In this document: positions 50,621 to 63,025 of the stretch, in pieces
Layout: each line of letters begins with the position of its first letter
Position numbering within the stretch: the stretch's first letter is position 1
Origin: Coturnix japonica
Taxonomy: Eukaryota > Chordata > Aves > Galliformes > Phasianidae
Direction of reading: 5' to 3'
DNA: 64,000 nt
NCBI RefSeq assembly: GCF_001577835.2
Contig: NC_029519.1
Location: forward strand, 27,378,045-27,442,044
The notes under the pieces: generated by a model
What the model saw: the letters and a program-made list of their open reading frames with translations, nothing else
Database searches by the model: none
What the model was told of the DNA's origin: nothing
Made by a program: the position numbers and the translations under genes

Positions 50621-53600
50621 AAAAAAGATACTCTACAGAAGCTTCCTTCGAAAAATGAAGAAGATTGAGATTGTGTTTCTACCTGTGTGTGTGTGGCTCA
50701 GAGCCTTCGTGGACCAGAAATGCCTTCCTGAACAGAGATATTGCCTTAGTGCTGTCCAAACAAGGGGCTGGCTCCAACTGGTCTGCTGAGATCCCTCCTT
50801 CCCACAGCACCCCGCAGAAGTTGCTTTGGAACAGCATGAGTGGGTAAGTAGCACATCAGATGTGATTCAGCGCATCTCTTACAATGGCTTGGCCGAGAGA
50901 AAGAGGACTGATAAAAGAGAGGTCAGACATCTCCAATACCTGCTGGTGAAAGACAGCAAGATCCAGTTCCAAGAGACACCATGGAAAACAATAATCCAGA
51001 AAGAAAGAATTCCTATAAGACCTGTGATAATTTTACAATGTTTCATATTTTCTATTTCCAATTTTAATGCAGAGGATTTTTCATCCTGATCTTTAAATAA
51101 GTTGTCTAAGGAACAAATCAATTAACAGACAGTTTCTCTTCTTTCAGATCACTGTTGGCATTTTGAGATTAACAAAGGTTATACAACTGCTCTGCATTTG
51201 CTTCTTCCTGCGATAAAGTGCCACATATAACATGTCATTTTAATGACCACAAAGTAAGAGCATTAAATAAGTACAAAGTTAGCTTCCTAGCAGTGTGTGT
51301 GCTCTATTAGCCATTAACAGAAAGGAATAAAGTATTACCAACCATGTGGAGGGTATTGATAGGACCGTAGAATCTGCAAGTACAATTGAAATAATGAGGA
51401 TATAAAAGAGAACTGTATCTTTCAAACAGTATCTTTTTTGTAGCTTTATATTTCAAAGTTATTGGTACCTTGTCATATATAGTCTGATTACTTTCATCCT
51501 GCAGAATTTTTGTTGTTGTTTTTTTGCAACTGAGAAACAAAGTAGTGCAAGGACTAAAGCACTGTGCAAATCTGCCTTTTTTTTTTTTTAGTCTGAGTAT
51601 TTATACCCAGAATTTATCCATACCCTTTGTAAAATCCCCTTTGTTGGATTTTTTTTTCCACCATAGATTTCTAGTTATGCAAGTTGTTCCTGCAAACTAA
51701 AAGGTAACCACTGCATAAAACAGCATATATGTATCTCTATATAATATTTAAATGTCCTTTTAAAACAAAAGATGTATGCTATGGCCCAGACTCAGGTGTC
51801 TGTTACACCTGCGTAACAGCTAAGAAGAAATGATCCTGCTGTGTGAGTGTGTACACTGCACAAACACATGTGGGTGTACACACACACACATTTTCATTAT
51901 TATACTCTCATCCTACAGTGCTGAAAGCCACTTCTTCCTTATCGGCTCTACCCAAAATCCTCAAACCTTGACAACTCAATACAAGGCTTCAAACAACTAA
52001 ACGATGCTACATGCAGCACTGAAATAATGACACCAGTCAGCCCCAGACCAAGAGTTACTCCCGCCCCAACTCTACAGTTCCAGGGGATACAGAGGGAAGG
52101 GAAGGAATGAGTGCGTTCAAGATAATAGATAAATAAACCAGTATAAGGGATGTGCAAAAGCAGTGTCATGGCACGCTTACAGACTCTCTTTCACACACCC
52201 ACACAAAGACCGAAAAAAAAAAATGCATCAATATGAAATCTTACAAGCGCTGACTGCCAGTAAGGACACTCTTTTTCAGCTTAACAAGACAAAATAGTTT
52301 CTTAGATAAGAGTACTGGGAACATGCTGAAGGTAGAAGTATGCAGTAGGTCACCTCTTGGAGATTTAATAAAGCAGCTTTCATGTCAATGCAATAAGTAT
52401 ACACAGAGCCATTTTCTAAACCTTACTACTGATATAGTACAAATGTTCATTACCTCTTCGGTTTACGGTTTGCAGCAATGTATACCTGCTGGGTTTGTTG
52501 GGGGTATTTTTGGTACAGAATGTAACTGCCCTCAGACAGTTTCTGCCCTTTCTGTTAGTCCAAGGTAGGCAAGGAAGGAGTGTTTAGGTGAAGAGGCACC
52601 TGCCGGTGCAGTCTGAGGTCTGGGCGGATGGAATGTGAGACTGTAGTGGTTTTTGGGGAAAAACATTGTTAGAGGAATAAGGTGGGCAAACTCTGAGTTC
52701 CAGTATTTATCAAAGCACAGGGAAGTGCCATTGATAGCCAAGGCTTTCACTGCCAAGTTTGGTTCTGCCCCACTGCTGTGTGCAGCTGACATAGCCACTG
52801 TCTGCAGAGCCTGGGAGGCAGACATAACTGAGAGGGGTGACAGGAGGTTTCTGGAGCTGTTCACTGGTAGGAGCGGACTGGCTTCCTTAGAGGTTGAATA
52901 CTGGCCTTTCTTCTCCTCTTCAGAGCAGTCCCCGTTCTGGTGCTTCTTCACGTGGCGGCTGAAAACAAAAGGGTGGGTAGTCTTGAACAGGCACTCGTCA
53001 CAGCTGAAAGTCTGGCGTGGAGCATGCTTCAGTTTCTTGTGCAAGTTGAGATTGTCTTTGCGTTTGCAGCTGTAGCTGCACTGGTCACAGTGAAAAGGGC
53101 GCTCACCAGTGTGGACACGCACGTGTTCAATCAGCTTGTTGGCAGTCTTGGACAGGTAGCCACACTGGTCACACTTATAATGGTTGCCAAGGCGGTGTTC
53201 TCGGATGTGCATCTCCAGCTCCAGCTGATTTGCTTTCACTGTCTGGCAGATCCGACATTTGTACTCCATCTTGTAGTGAGTCTTCAGGTGGCACTCCATT
53301 GCTGCAGGGCGGTTAGTGGAGTAGATGCAGAATGGGCACCTGGCACAGAGAAAAGAGAAGTCACATGGCTTGAAGTTCTGTGTTATTGGGTTAACCCTCT
53401 CACTCAGCCCATCTCTGCCCTACTAAAGTAGGAAAAAAGGCAATTAGTCCTCCCTGTTTGGTCTCTATTATGTTCGATTCGTCTTGACATCTGTCTCTAC
53501 TTAAGAGTACGTTTGCCCATTTAATGGCAGTAGAGCTGTCTCATCCCTAGGAAGGCATCAAAGGAGCATCCCCTTAATCTTCTGGCTTACCTTTGTGGGG

Positions 53601-56600
53601 CAGGTTCTGCAAAGCAGGCCAGGTTGTGCAGTGGGTGACTGATTCACAGGTACTTTGGGTAACGACATTCCTAGTGTTTGCACAGAGTCACTTTTGCCAT
53701 GTTCTCCGTTCAGAAGTGGTTTAAAGAGAGTGTTTACAGATGAGTATGAAAGCAGCTGTTTAAGTAAAGATGGAATAAACTTGTAATACCGTATGTACAG
53801 CAAAAGCTTAGGAAATTCCTTTTATGTGACTGTGAACAATAAGCTTGCTGGGTATCCGGCTAGAAACAGCTGAAAGTTGGCTTATTAAGATGATTTGTAG
53901 GGATTCCCATTGCTGGGAGATGAGCTAGTCTGTGCTCGGCAATGCTTGCCTACAGACACCTCTGCCACTGTAGGAATTGTTCCAATGTGGGAACAGGATG
54001 TGGGCTCTGCTTTCTCACAGCAGAAGGTTCCGGACCAGGGTGGATGTGGTAAAGGGCCTCACCCCTAGTTCCTGGACCAGGAAGGGCTCAAGAAGGTTGG
54101 AGGAGGGAGCCTTGAAAGCTGGGAAGGAAGGCTGAGCTGACCAAGCCTGGACACCATCAAGACTAAAACACACCAGATTCTGCTCGATGTGGCTTAGAGG
54201 AAGTTGGTGAAGACAGCTACCCACCCAGAACAAAGCATATTGGCTTCCAGCTCTAGCTTGTGAGCTAGAAGAGCAAGTCTAGGTAAAGAGACACAACTAA
54301 ATGCATCAGGCTGTTGTCTTACAGATGTATCCCTTGCCTGCCGATCTGCATTCACCATTTAGCAGCTCTGCCAACTATGCTCTATTACTTAAGGTAATAA
54401 GCAGATATCCTAAGCAGATATCCTCTCACTTTGTTTTCACTGACTACAACTGTTCTACTTTATCTTGCTAACAGTTGAGGAGAGAGTTTTGAGTGCAGTG
54501 AATAATACAGGAGAACAATCAAACAGAAGTAAAATATCCAGACACTTTTCCTGATGCAGCATCAAGTACTCTGATCCAGAGAGGGAACCTGGCACTGAGG
54601 CTGCTGAAGTGGTTAGCTCTACTGCAACAGAGAACTCAGCCGTCTATGCGCACATACCTCTCCTGAGCTGGGTGCTCTCTGGATCAGAATCTCAGATTTT
54701 GATCTGGAACTGGAGAAATCATGTTTGTTTGTTTTTTCTCTTCCCCCACAGCAAACAGGAGACAGAAAAATACAATTTACTTAGATCTCTTCAGGCTCTT
54801 CTGGATGCCTTAAAAAAAAAAAAAGTCAGAGCTTTTTCTTAGATGCAGCTTTGAAGGTACCTCATTATTACTCGAGTCGGGCAGGAATAACTTATGAGAA
54901 GAAGAACTTATGAGAAGATGAGAAGCCCATTCTGTCAGGAAGGTCTGAGTCATAGGTCATGGTTTTTCCTCAGTAAATAGAATAGATTCTGTGCAGCTTA
55001 AATCCAGAGCACATGAGATCACTGGCCTGTGCATCCAAGACCGACATCCCATCGTTCTGGCACACTACTTGTTTCCTAGCCTGGTCTTATTCCCAGATTC
55101 AGTCATCGTATCTCAATTGATCACAGATTCAAATTTGGGAAACTACAGAGCTGCAGAACAAGACACGGCCTGGCAAACAGAACCAGCTTTCACAAACCAC
55201 AGTGCAAACTGATAGAGCTACTCCTGGTAACGTTAAATGTGGTGCGCTAGTTACCTGCCAGTTATGGTGCACTGAAAACATTAGTTTGTTTAGCAAGAGC
55301 AATGCAAGCAGAGAGGCCTGTGCTAGGCTTGAAGTGGCTCCAGCCTTTTTTCCTGCAGCAGCTGGAACAAATGGAGACCAGGGGCATACATCTTGCATAA
55401 CATTGCATTGCCTGCACACAGGGAGCAAGCATATGGCCCCAAAAATCACCCCTCCCCTTAGGGATCCAACTTTGACATAAGGGCACAGTCGCTCACTAGA
55501 AACATTGCTCTGTACAAACAGATCTTAAAGGACAGCACCTGAGCCAAAGACAGAGGTTGTTTGTTTTTTTTTTTCTTAAAAGAGCGTACTGCTTGTTACG
55601 CATCAATTTATAGTGATTATTCCAAGCATGCAAAGAAAGGCAGTAAAGGATTGAAATGGTTAGTTGCTGAGGAGGGCTGACTTTGCATTAGAATCTACAA
55701 GGATTACAAAGCCATTGAGAGGTCTGATTTGAGAAGCTGACTCCATACTTAGTTGCACAGATTGGACAGGATTTAGATTCTTTGAGCTAGGTGCGGAACA
55801 GAGAATGTGGTGCATGCCCATGGTGCAAAGGAGTTTGCTCTAATGCCTTCAAAATGCCTCTTAGTTGGGCAGCACCTCCATGCTGTACTGCCTCATTCTC
55901 TTAGGAACCATCAAGTACTTTCCTATGTCAAGTCAGAGAGGCCATACTTTGTTAAGATCTATAAGGGAAACTACATACACTACTATTTACTGTAATGGTG
56001 CAAACCCATGTTAAGGCAACTCTAAAGGACTGGACTTCTATTATCTAAATAAAAGAAGCCCCAAATCTGGATTCTCAGACATTTTACTAATCCTTTCTAG
56101 CTGATTTCCTTTTGTCCTGTCCCCACAATATTAGAGGTGCTTAACACAGTAAAAGTTTGTGTACTTGCTTTCCTTACTTGAGCCCACCAGTGGGGACAGT
56201 GTGGCATTTCTTGTGCTCCAATAATTGCTCGGGTGTCTTCATGAACTTGTGGCACACATCACACTCAAACATCCGTGTGATCAGGTGGATTTGCAGATGG
56301 CGCTCAAACATATTTTTTGTTTTGCAGACAAAGTTACAGAAAACGCATTCAAAGCCTGAAAAACGAAAAGAAGGAAAAAGCAATCCTGATACTGTGGCCA
56401 GATCTACTGCATAGAAGGTGACAGTTTGTATTTGTTCAATTGGGTTTTTACCTTTCTCTGACTTCTCTTCAGTATTCAGTGAGGTCTGAGCACCAGGCAC
56501 TACAGAAATGACCAGCAAGTTGTTTGAACCCTTGTTTTTTGGAGATATATCTGCATCTTCTTTGCTGTTAGCAGAGTCACTGAGTGCTGACAGTGAAGAT

Positions 56601-59600
56601 GAAGATGGACTGTTAGATTCACTGGGTGTCTTCCTCTCCTCAGCTGAAAAATTGGAATTAGGAGCAATAGCTAGTACAGCAGACTGGATGCAATTGCAGT
56701 CATCCTGCTTTAAACTTCAGGATGAGTGTCATTTGCACTTAATTCAAACTTACTTATAAACATGTCTCAAATCAACTAGTCGATTAAGGAAGCATCGCAA
56801 TTTCACATCCTTCCATTTTGTAAGTAAGTGTTTATAGTAGTATATCCTAGAAGGTATCCTGTCTGTAATGGCAGTGAAAGGAAGCATGCAATTCTATCAC
56901 ATTATCAGGCCAAAACCAAATCCCAAGCACACAGTAATTATGATTCAATCAACAACTTGTCACTGAGGAAGAAAGTGAAGTTTTCACAACTGGAGGTTGG
57001 GGTGCTGTTGATGGCATTGCTTATTAGCGTTACAAACTAAACTTCCACCACCTTTCTGCTAATGTCTGTCTGTCCATTGGGTAGCTCTGAGAGGAAGGGT
57101 GAAGGAGAAAAATCGCACTGTGTACTGAGGACACAGCCTCAATAATGAGTGTAAGAAATAACAGCTTGGTCTTGAGATGGATCTGTTGTTGCTAGGAACT
57201 CTCATTCAAAATTAAATAGAAAAAAACATCAAAACAAAACATATTTAACTGGATCTAAAGCTGTAGCACTCCAGCATTATGTGTGCAATAAATGTATGAA
57301 GTTCGAATCCTAAATAGCATCACACATTAGAAATGAGCAAGAGTGAGAGTTCTCATATAAGCCTAATCTGGTATACTCCGCTGTGAGCCAAAAAGTCAAG
57401 ATGGGCAAATTATTTCCTCCTATCATCTATGTCACGCTTCATTCAGGGCTGCGTTAAAAACAGACTTTACTAAAATGTCATATTATCTATGTGATAAAGT
57501 AGATCCTCCGATTGAGGCCTCTGCAATCAGCACTATGTACCTCACTAAAAACTTGTGAGTGGCACCTTTAAGTCTAGAAAAAAATGTAGGAACGTGCTAA
57601 TGAAATCTGATGACCCATGCTGTCAATAGGAAGGATGACTGGGATATCATACAGAAAGACTCACTGACCTTGGGGACTAGAGTAATAAAAATGGAATGAA
57701 ATTTAATAGTACAGACTACAAGGTTATGACCCGGAGGGCCAGTAACAAGAATTTTTTGCTACGAATGAGGAGTGCTTGAGTTGGAAACAGTCAAGGAAAA
57801 CAAAATAAAAAAAGGTTGAGCAGAACACAGGATGGATATGAGCTATCAGCATGTTAAAGTCTCCAAGGAAGGCAAATATGATCACAGAATATTACTGGGT
57901 GAGTTATTCCCAGTAGCTGCCGCTGTTTTACTTTGCCACCACCACTTATTCCAACTAAATATACCACATGGTGTATGTCAAGAATGGGGATCTAATATGA
58001 ACACACACTGAAGGATTGGTACTTTGAGAAGAGTATTTCATGTAGGAAAAGGCTCAATGAGTGTTTAGATGGGAAAGGGTTGTTCTCCAGAAATACAGAA
58101 AGGGAATAAATACTGTGGGAGGGGAGGCAAAAGGTGGAGAGAGGTGGGCTGATGGATTCAGACTGAAGGAAGTTCTAGCAGAAAAGAATGTGTATGAGTC
58201 CCGATTATTAGTAGGACACATGCTGGCAACTTTTAAAAAGTACTTCATCCTTAATACCAGGAAATCTGCAGCTATCTATCTGTTGGGATGGTCCGAAGCA
58301 ATTCTACTTGGCTGAAGACATTTGCTAAGAGCCTTACAAACAGGCCTTTTATGACTTGGTAACCTCACAGGGTAGGGAATGGAGGCATGTGACCCAGAAA
58401 ACCCATTCTGCCTTTTCCCCCGGTACATGATGTATGTGTAAGCATTTGGCGGGATCTCCTGCTGAATAGCTCAATTTGACAGGGTGAATGAAGAACAGAT
58501 AACTAAAAGACAAGCAGCACCTCCAATATTTTAGCAACAACAGGAAGATACATTCAAGCACGGCTCTTTTTTGAGTCCTGATGCAAACTTCTCACATGGT
58601 TATGGATGGCATTTCTCCATCTACGTGTAGGGATGGATGAAAAAACTGGGTAAAGACAGTGTGAGTGCAAGGAGATGGGAGCAGAGCTGTAGTGCTGAAA
58701 GCTACACTGGCACAGAAATCTGTGAGGGCATTCTGATAATTTAACTTCTGCATTTGTAAGCACAAACATTCTCCTGTCCTTTCTCTCTTTCCCCCCTACC
58801 TATCTTCCCAGTTTTACACTTGGTAACACACGAAGAGCAATTTAATAATGGGAAAATTGTGCTGGATGCAGTTCAGCTTCAGTATTGTCAACGCAATTAT
58901 AGTAGTTTGTGACAGCAAAATTCCTCTGCTTGGTGTTATAGAAATCAACTGAAAGCATTCTAATTTTCTTCTCCTTAAATTATGCCAGGCTTCACTAGCT
59001 GGACTCAGCATATGGAGCTTGTTTGAAAAAAACTGCTGTTGCTCTTATCTTTGGCTATTGAGTGACTAAGAACAGGACCAGGGAGAAGACACAGGACTTG
59101 TTCTGGTACTGAATATAAAGTTACATTTAAAGTATTTCTGAGTCACAGCATCAAAGAAACATCAACAGGAAACTCCAAACACATCGAGAGCAAAGCTCCA
59201 TATATTGTGTGGCCTTAAATCCAGATATGCACAGCTAGCATTCAAAGTTGCCTTACCATCACTTGGTCAAATGAGGATTTTGATGAAACAGTTAATCAGT
59301 CAGAAAAACAATGTATGTTAACTTTAGCAAGGGAGGAGATTTGAGGGACATGGGAAAGGAAGGTGAAGTAGCCCTTCACTTGTCCTCTACGCTTGAAAAC
59401 TGATCTGTGCTAGCAGGCTATTTGCCTGGCTTCACTTCAGCTTTGAGAGATCAGGCCTTAATTAGCAAGCATTTCAGTGAAAGTAAAGAGAGTGCTTATG
59501 AGAAGTGTGAAGGTTGCACCTAAAAAGCAGGGAAGAGAGAGATCAGTGCAGCTGGGAGATGAGGATCATCACCTGTGTGCTTGCTGTTGACATGAGCCTT

Positions 59601-62600
59601 CATATCTGCCTCTTCCATGGTGACAAAATCACACGCTGTGCAGCAAATCGAGAACATCCACTGCTCCTTATCCACATGGAGGGACATATGACTGACAAAC
59701 TGGACATTCATCTCCGTCTCAAACCCACACACATGACAGCTGCAAGCAGAGGGGAATTTAAGAGTAAGAAGCATTAAAAAATGAAGTACAAACAGAAGCG
59801 TATTATCCTTCCCTTCACCAAAGACCCCTCAATGCACAGTTCTCTTCCTCACTGCTGAATGTTCATTGGAAAATTCTTTGTCTGCTGAATTGCTTTTGAA
59901 CTGATGGCCATGCCAATGTGATTAAGGGCAGGCACAATGCAACAATCTTGTACATGCTATAATGATGCTAGATAATCATAAAGTTAATTAAAAACTACAG
60001 ATTCCAGATGCTGCACATCACCTCGCTGATTCCTTTGGGCAATAAGAGGCACCGCAGCTTTGCCAAGACGTTTAGTATGGCTGATACACTGACAAACGGA
60101 AAGTGTGCTGCACACTCCAGGAGTTATTTTCAAGCCCTGGAATGGTTCCCATGCCTAACTGAGATCTTGTGCAAAACTGCCTGGCAGTTTCAGTGTAAGG
60201 AAGTAAAAATGGGTTCAAACATTTCTTATGCTTGACTGGAAAACAGCAGTCATCGGCCATGCAAATAATTAACAGGGAGCCAGATTTCACAGCCACTGCA
60301 TAAACAGAGTGAAATTGAGAAGCAATGGAGGGGACCCTTCAACTTTCTGTGCAGTCCTCCTCTTGTTTCGTTTGGGCCATCAAGATTTAAATCAAGCTAA
60401 GAACATTTTAAAAGACTTATACTCCAGGGGGACTACTTTGCTTCCCCAGGGAGATGGACTGGATAACCTAATCCAGGAGGATTAGTATTTTTTTTACTGA
60501 CATAATTTTGTAATTAAATCTACTCGAAGCTCTCTGACTGAAACTGAGAGCAGTTTTGTACTCTGCTTGGCCACTAGGGTGCATAGCACAGTTGGCAGAA
60601 CACACAGCACTGCACACAACGAGGAGAATGCCCAAATACCCATTTCATCTGGGCAATTCCTTTCAGTTTTTCTGGCTCATTCCCCTAAAAGTCTTTTTTC
60701 ACAGTACTGGTTGCAATGTGTATACCTCTGGCAAATGGGAAAATGTCTGTGTGGAGATCATAATTATTTTAATACGTTACTCTTCGATTGCCTATATTTG
60801 GTTGAAAACAATAGAGCTAACAGTGCTTTAGATTTGACATGAATCTACATGAACAGTGGGAAGTTCCCAAGTGCAAAACTTAAACTGAAAGTTAGAGAGG
60901 CTTCTAGGAGTCCATATGCCTCACAGAACCACTAAAAAAACAGCATCAACAACAAAACCACACGTGCCAAAGAACTCTGTCCTTCCCAATGACTATTCAA
61001 GCCAAACAGCACGAGGCAGCCAGCTGGTTTTGCTGTTTAGCTCAAAGTCAGATACATATGGGCAAGGCCAATACATTCAGTGCAGTTCTATTGTGGAACA
61101 CCAGAAGAGAGGTCCTGTAACACAGCCTACGCAGGCAGCTAAGACAAATTCCAATGTCTGGTGCACAGCTCTTGCCTAGGTCCTCACCTGTAATAGTAAG
61201 GGTGCTTCTTCCCATCACTGCCTTCAGAAGTGACAGCGCTGACAATGTCCTCAGTGTCTGTACTCACCAGCTTCACAGAATGGACGGTCAGGTGCTGGTT
61301 CAGATTAGCACGGCACTTAGCAGCGTAGGGGCACAAGTGGCATTTGTATTTTCTCTCTTCTGAGAAAGAAACAGAAAACCAGCCATGTACGCTTCATTTT
61401 GAAGCAAACCGTTGTTAAAGCTTCCCATAAGCAAGTATGCGTTCCTCTGAGTTTCTCTGAGCAACTTCCTGAATAAGGTACTTTGGAAGCTAGACAGTTT
61501 GGGAAATTATAGAAGTTCACAGCAATTACAATGAAAAAAAAACCCACCAACCACCCTCATTTGGCAGGAGTTTAGGGCTGTGTTTTTAACATGGTCTGCC
61601 ATTTGTAGTCAGATATTATAAAACTTTATAAACTGGAAAACTGGGGTAATTGCTGCTCTGAGAGCTGCAGCAGAGCCAGTATAGAAACAGGTCAATAATC
61701 TGCAACTACTTCCTTTACCAACATCTTTTTATTTGAATTTTGGGTCCACTTATTCTTGAGGCCGCCCATATGATCACTTGCAGAGCTGATGGTTTTTGTA
61801 TTAAGATCTGAGGGTGGGCAGGGATGAAAGAGAATGCTGCATCATTAGGCCAGCTCTGAACACGAGCTAACAAAAAACCCCAAAACACTCAAAGAATGAT
61901 TAAAAGAAATTAAACACGAGTTTCAGTGCTTCACAACTTTTAAAGTAAAAATGATTTCATTTCAAATTTAACATTTCTAAGTCCTGGCAGCAGTTTCTTT
62001 GCACATGCCAGGCTTCATTTTGTGAAGAGCTGATTAATAAAACAACCAAACATTACATCAGCTTTTACAACCTTCTCCTTTGAAGTGCTGCTGCTCTAAA
62101 TTTGAAACATAATACAACAAGTGTTGGGGGGAAGAAATTCAATAGAGCAGCTCTGGATTAAGAAAAGCCCACAAAGCCAAGGAACAAGAGCATCTGAACC
62201 TTTCCAGCACGGCTGTACAAAGTGACAGAACATATACTGGCATTATACCAACAATATTTTTCAGCCCTGCATTAGAAATCCTTGTTTTCAAATCTTATTT
62301 CATGCACTACATCTCAGCTGGCTGACAAAACACATCTTCCATGTAAAAACTCTACTCGTCTCAGCTGATTTGAATCACTGGCTTTAAGGAAGCTGGTACA
62401 AACTTGAACAGTTCCTCTTAAAAATAGTAAATAATAAGAGCAAAGGTGAATGACGGTATTAAATCCCGTCAGTTTCACTGTATCTGAAACATCAAAGCCA
62501 CATCTTCTGTTGTTCGATAACATCTGAGAAGCTCACCAAGTGAATGTGAGAAAGGCTGTATCTTTCCTTCAGAACTGTGCTAGCAGATTTGGTTAAACAG

Positions 62601-63025
62601 CTGCTACCTATGGGTCAATCTGCAGGAACCTGGACAAACTGGAACTTGCACGTTTTGTAAAGATTAATTACAAGTTGGCTGTACAGAAATGTTAGCCAAG
62701 TCCCCGAGCACCTCTGCTGTGGCATTCTGGCCTGTTTCTGGTCTTGGCTGTGCTCTAGCAAGAAGCGAAGCGGAGCTCCTTCTACACACACTTTTCTGCT
62801 TATCTTCTCCCCATCCATCTTAAATAAGCGATGACGATCACTAGGATTTCCTCAGCGCTGAAGAATAACAACAAGGCATGGGCTTACCTGTGTGCAGCGA
62901 GAGATGTCGGGACAAAGTCTGCTGTCGACCAAACACTTTTCCACACACTTCACAGGGAAAGAGCTGGTCATTGAATTTCCACGACGGCAGTCCGTTTCCT
63001 GCCTCCAGCCCCAGCTTTTCTGCTT
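49235..63025 (-). CDS. ZNF827: ZNF827, C-terminal half with 3'UTR
   Basis: ZNF827 is a nuclear C2H2 zinc-finger protein reported to recruit the NuRD remodelling complex to telomeres. Six minus-strand exons are present: 63025-62888, 61359-61188, 59739-59573, 56643-56452, 56355-56178 and 53339-52532 (stop at 52534-52532). All junctions are GT-AG and the phases agree (1, 2, 1, 1, 2). They encode about 550 residues of a protein near 1,080, so the N-terminal half lies beyond the window. Eleven C2H2 fingers are visible: one, one, two, none, two and five in exon order. A Ser-rich linker (ERKTPSESNSPSSSSLSALS) separates the groups. The C-terminus FLAYLGLTERAETV matches the mammalian protein as I recall it. 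The 3'UTR is long: ATTAAA on the minus strand at 49257-49252 would give 3.3 kb. AATAAA at 49603 or near 48998 are alternatives. Confidence 0.93.
49252..49257 (-). terminator. Likely ZNF827 poly(A) signal (ATTAAA)
   Basis: TTTAAT on the + strand is ATTAAA on the minus strand, in an AT-rich stretch with the look of a 3'UTR end (ctctaattaaaaaggttgg on the minus strand). Alternatives are AATAAA at 49603-49598 and three TTTATT sites around 48952-48996. Confidence 0.45.
50136..50626 (+). pseudogene. Probable retroposed mRNA fragment with poly(A) tail
   Basis: A + strand segment ends with AATAAA at 50564-50569, then about 20 bases, then an A tract (50590-50626, broken by one G). An 8-base motif agatactc flanks it at 50128-50135 and 50626-50633, as expected for a target-site duplication. 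The insert is about 450 bases and shows no coding frame, so it would be a 3'UTR piece. The source gene is not recognised. It lies antisense in the long ZNF827 3'UTR. Alternatively it could be a real + strand 3' end next to a genomic A tract. Confidence 0.4.
52532..53339 (-). CDS. ZNF827: ZNF827 last coding exon: five fingers and C-terminus
   Basis: The acceptor is TCTGTGCCAG before G-TGC at 53339. Five fingers follow in series: CPFCIYSTNRPAAMECHLKT-H, CRICQTVKANQLELEMHIRE-H, CDQCGYLSKTANKLIEHVRV-H, CDQCSYSCKRKDNLNLHKKL-KH and CDECLFKTTHPFVFSRHVKK-H. One TGERP linker is present. A proline/serine-rich tail (LLSPLSVMSASQALQTVAMS) ends in AETV and TGA. Confidence 0.95.
53345..56170 (-). other. 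ZNF827: ZNF827 intron
   Basis: Intron between the two finger exons. No repeat or embedded gene is recognised; open frames here (for example 55129-55449 -) have no splice borders or motifs. Confidence 0.8.
56178..56355 (-). CDS. ZNF827: ZNF827 exon: two fingers
   Basis: The acceptor is TTTTCGTTTTTCAG and the donor is AA|GTAAGG. It encodes CVFCNFVCKTKNMFERHLQI-H and CDVCHKFMKTPEQLLEHKKC-H, ending TVPTGGL and leaving in phase 2 into the final coding exon. Confidence 0.93.
56452..56643 (-). CDS. ZNF827: ZNF827 exon: serine-rich linker
   Basis: The acceptor is CCAATTTTTCAG and the donor is AAG|GTAAAA. It has no fingers. The sequence is EERKTPSESNSPSSSSLSAL, then NKGSNNLLVISVVPG. It is likely disordered and phosphorylated, and separates two finger clusters. 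Confidence 0.92.
56650..59565 (-). other. ZNF827: ZNF827 intron
   Basis: Intron of 2.9 kb with no recognisable repeat, RNA gene or nested exon. Confidence 0.8.
59573..59739 (-). CDS. ZNF827: ZNF827 exon: two atypical fingers
   Basis: The acceptor is TCTGCTTGCAG and the donor is CAG|GTGATG. It encodes CHVCGFETEMNVQFVSHMSL-H and CTACDFVTMEEADMKAHVNS-KH, joined by the longer linker VDKEQWMFSIC. Confidence 0.93.
59740..61187 (-). other. ZNF827: ZNF827 intron
   Basis: Intron of 1.4 kb with nothing recognisable inside. Confidence 0.8.
61188..61359 (-). CDS. ZNF827: ZNF827 exon: finger CHLC...HLTVH
   Basis: The acceptor is TTTCTTTCTCAG and the donor is CAG|GTGAGG. It holds one finger, CHLCPYAAKCRANLNQHLTV-H, followed by an acidic linker (KLVSTDTEDIVSAVTSEGSD) and the start of the next finger region HPYYY. 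Confidence 0.93.
61360..62887 (-). other. ZNF827: ZNF827 intron
   Basis: Intron of 1.5 kb with nothing recognisable inside. Confidence 0.8.
62888..63025 (-). CDS. ZNF827: ZNF827 exon: finger CEVC...HLSLH
   Basis: The acceptor is TTTTGGCATAG and the donor is G|GTAAGC. It encodes AEKLGLEAGNGLPSWKFNDQ followed by one classical finger (C-x2-C-x12-H-x3-H) and the HT(G) linker start. The pyrimidine tract is interrupted by GT repeats. Confidence 0.92.

Noticed and set aside
51886-52220. Clusters of CA repeats in the ZNF827 3'UTR
   Set aside because: Short, imperfect runs (acacacaca) of the kind found throughout 3'UTRs; nothing structured.
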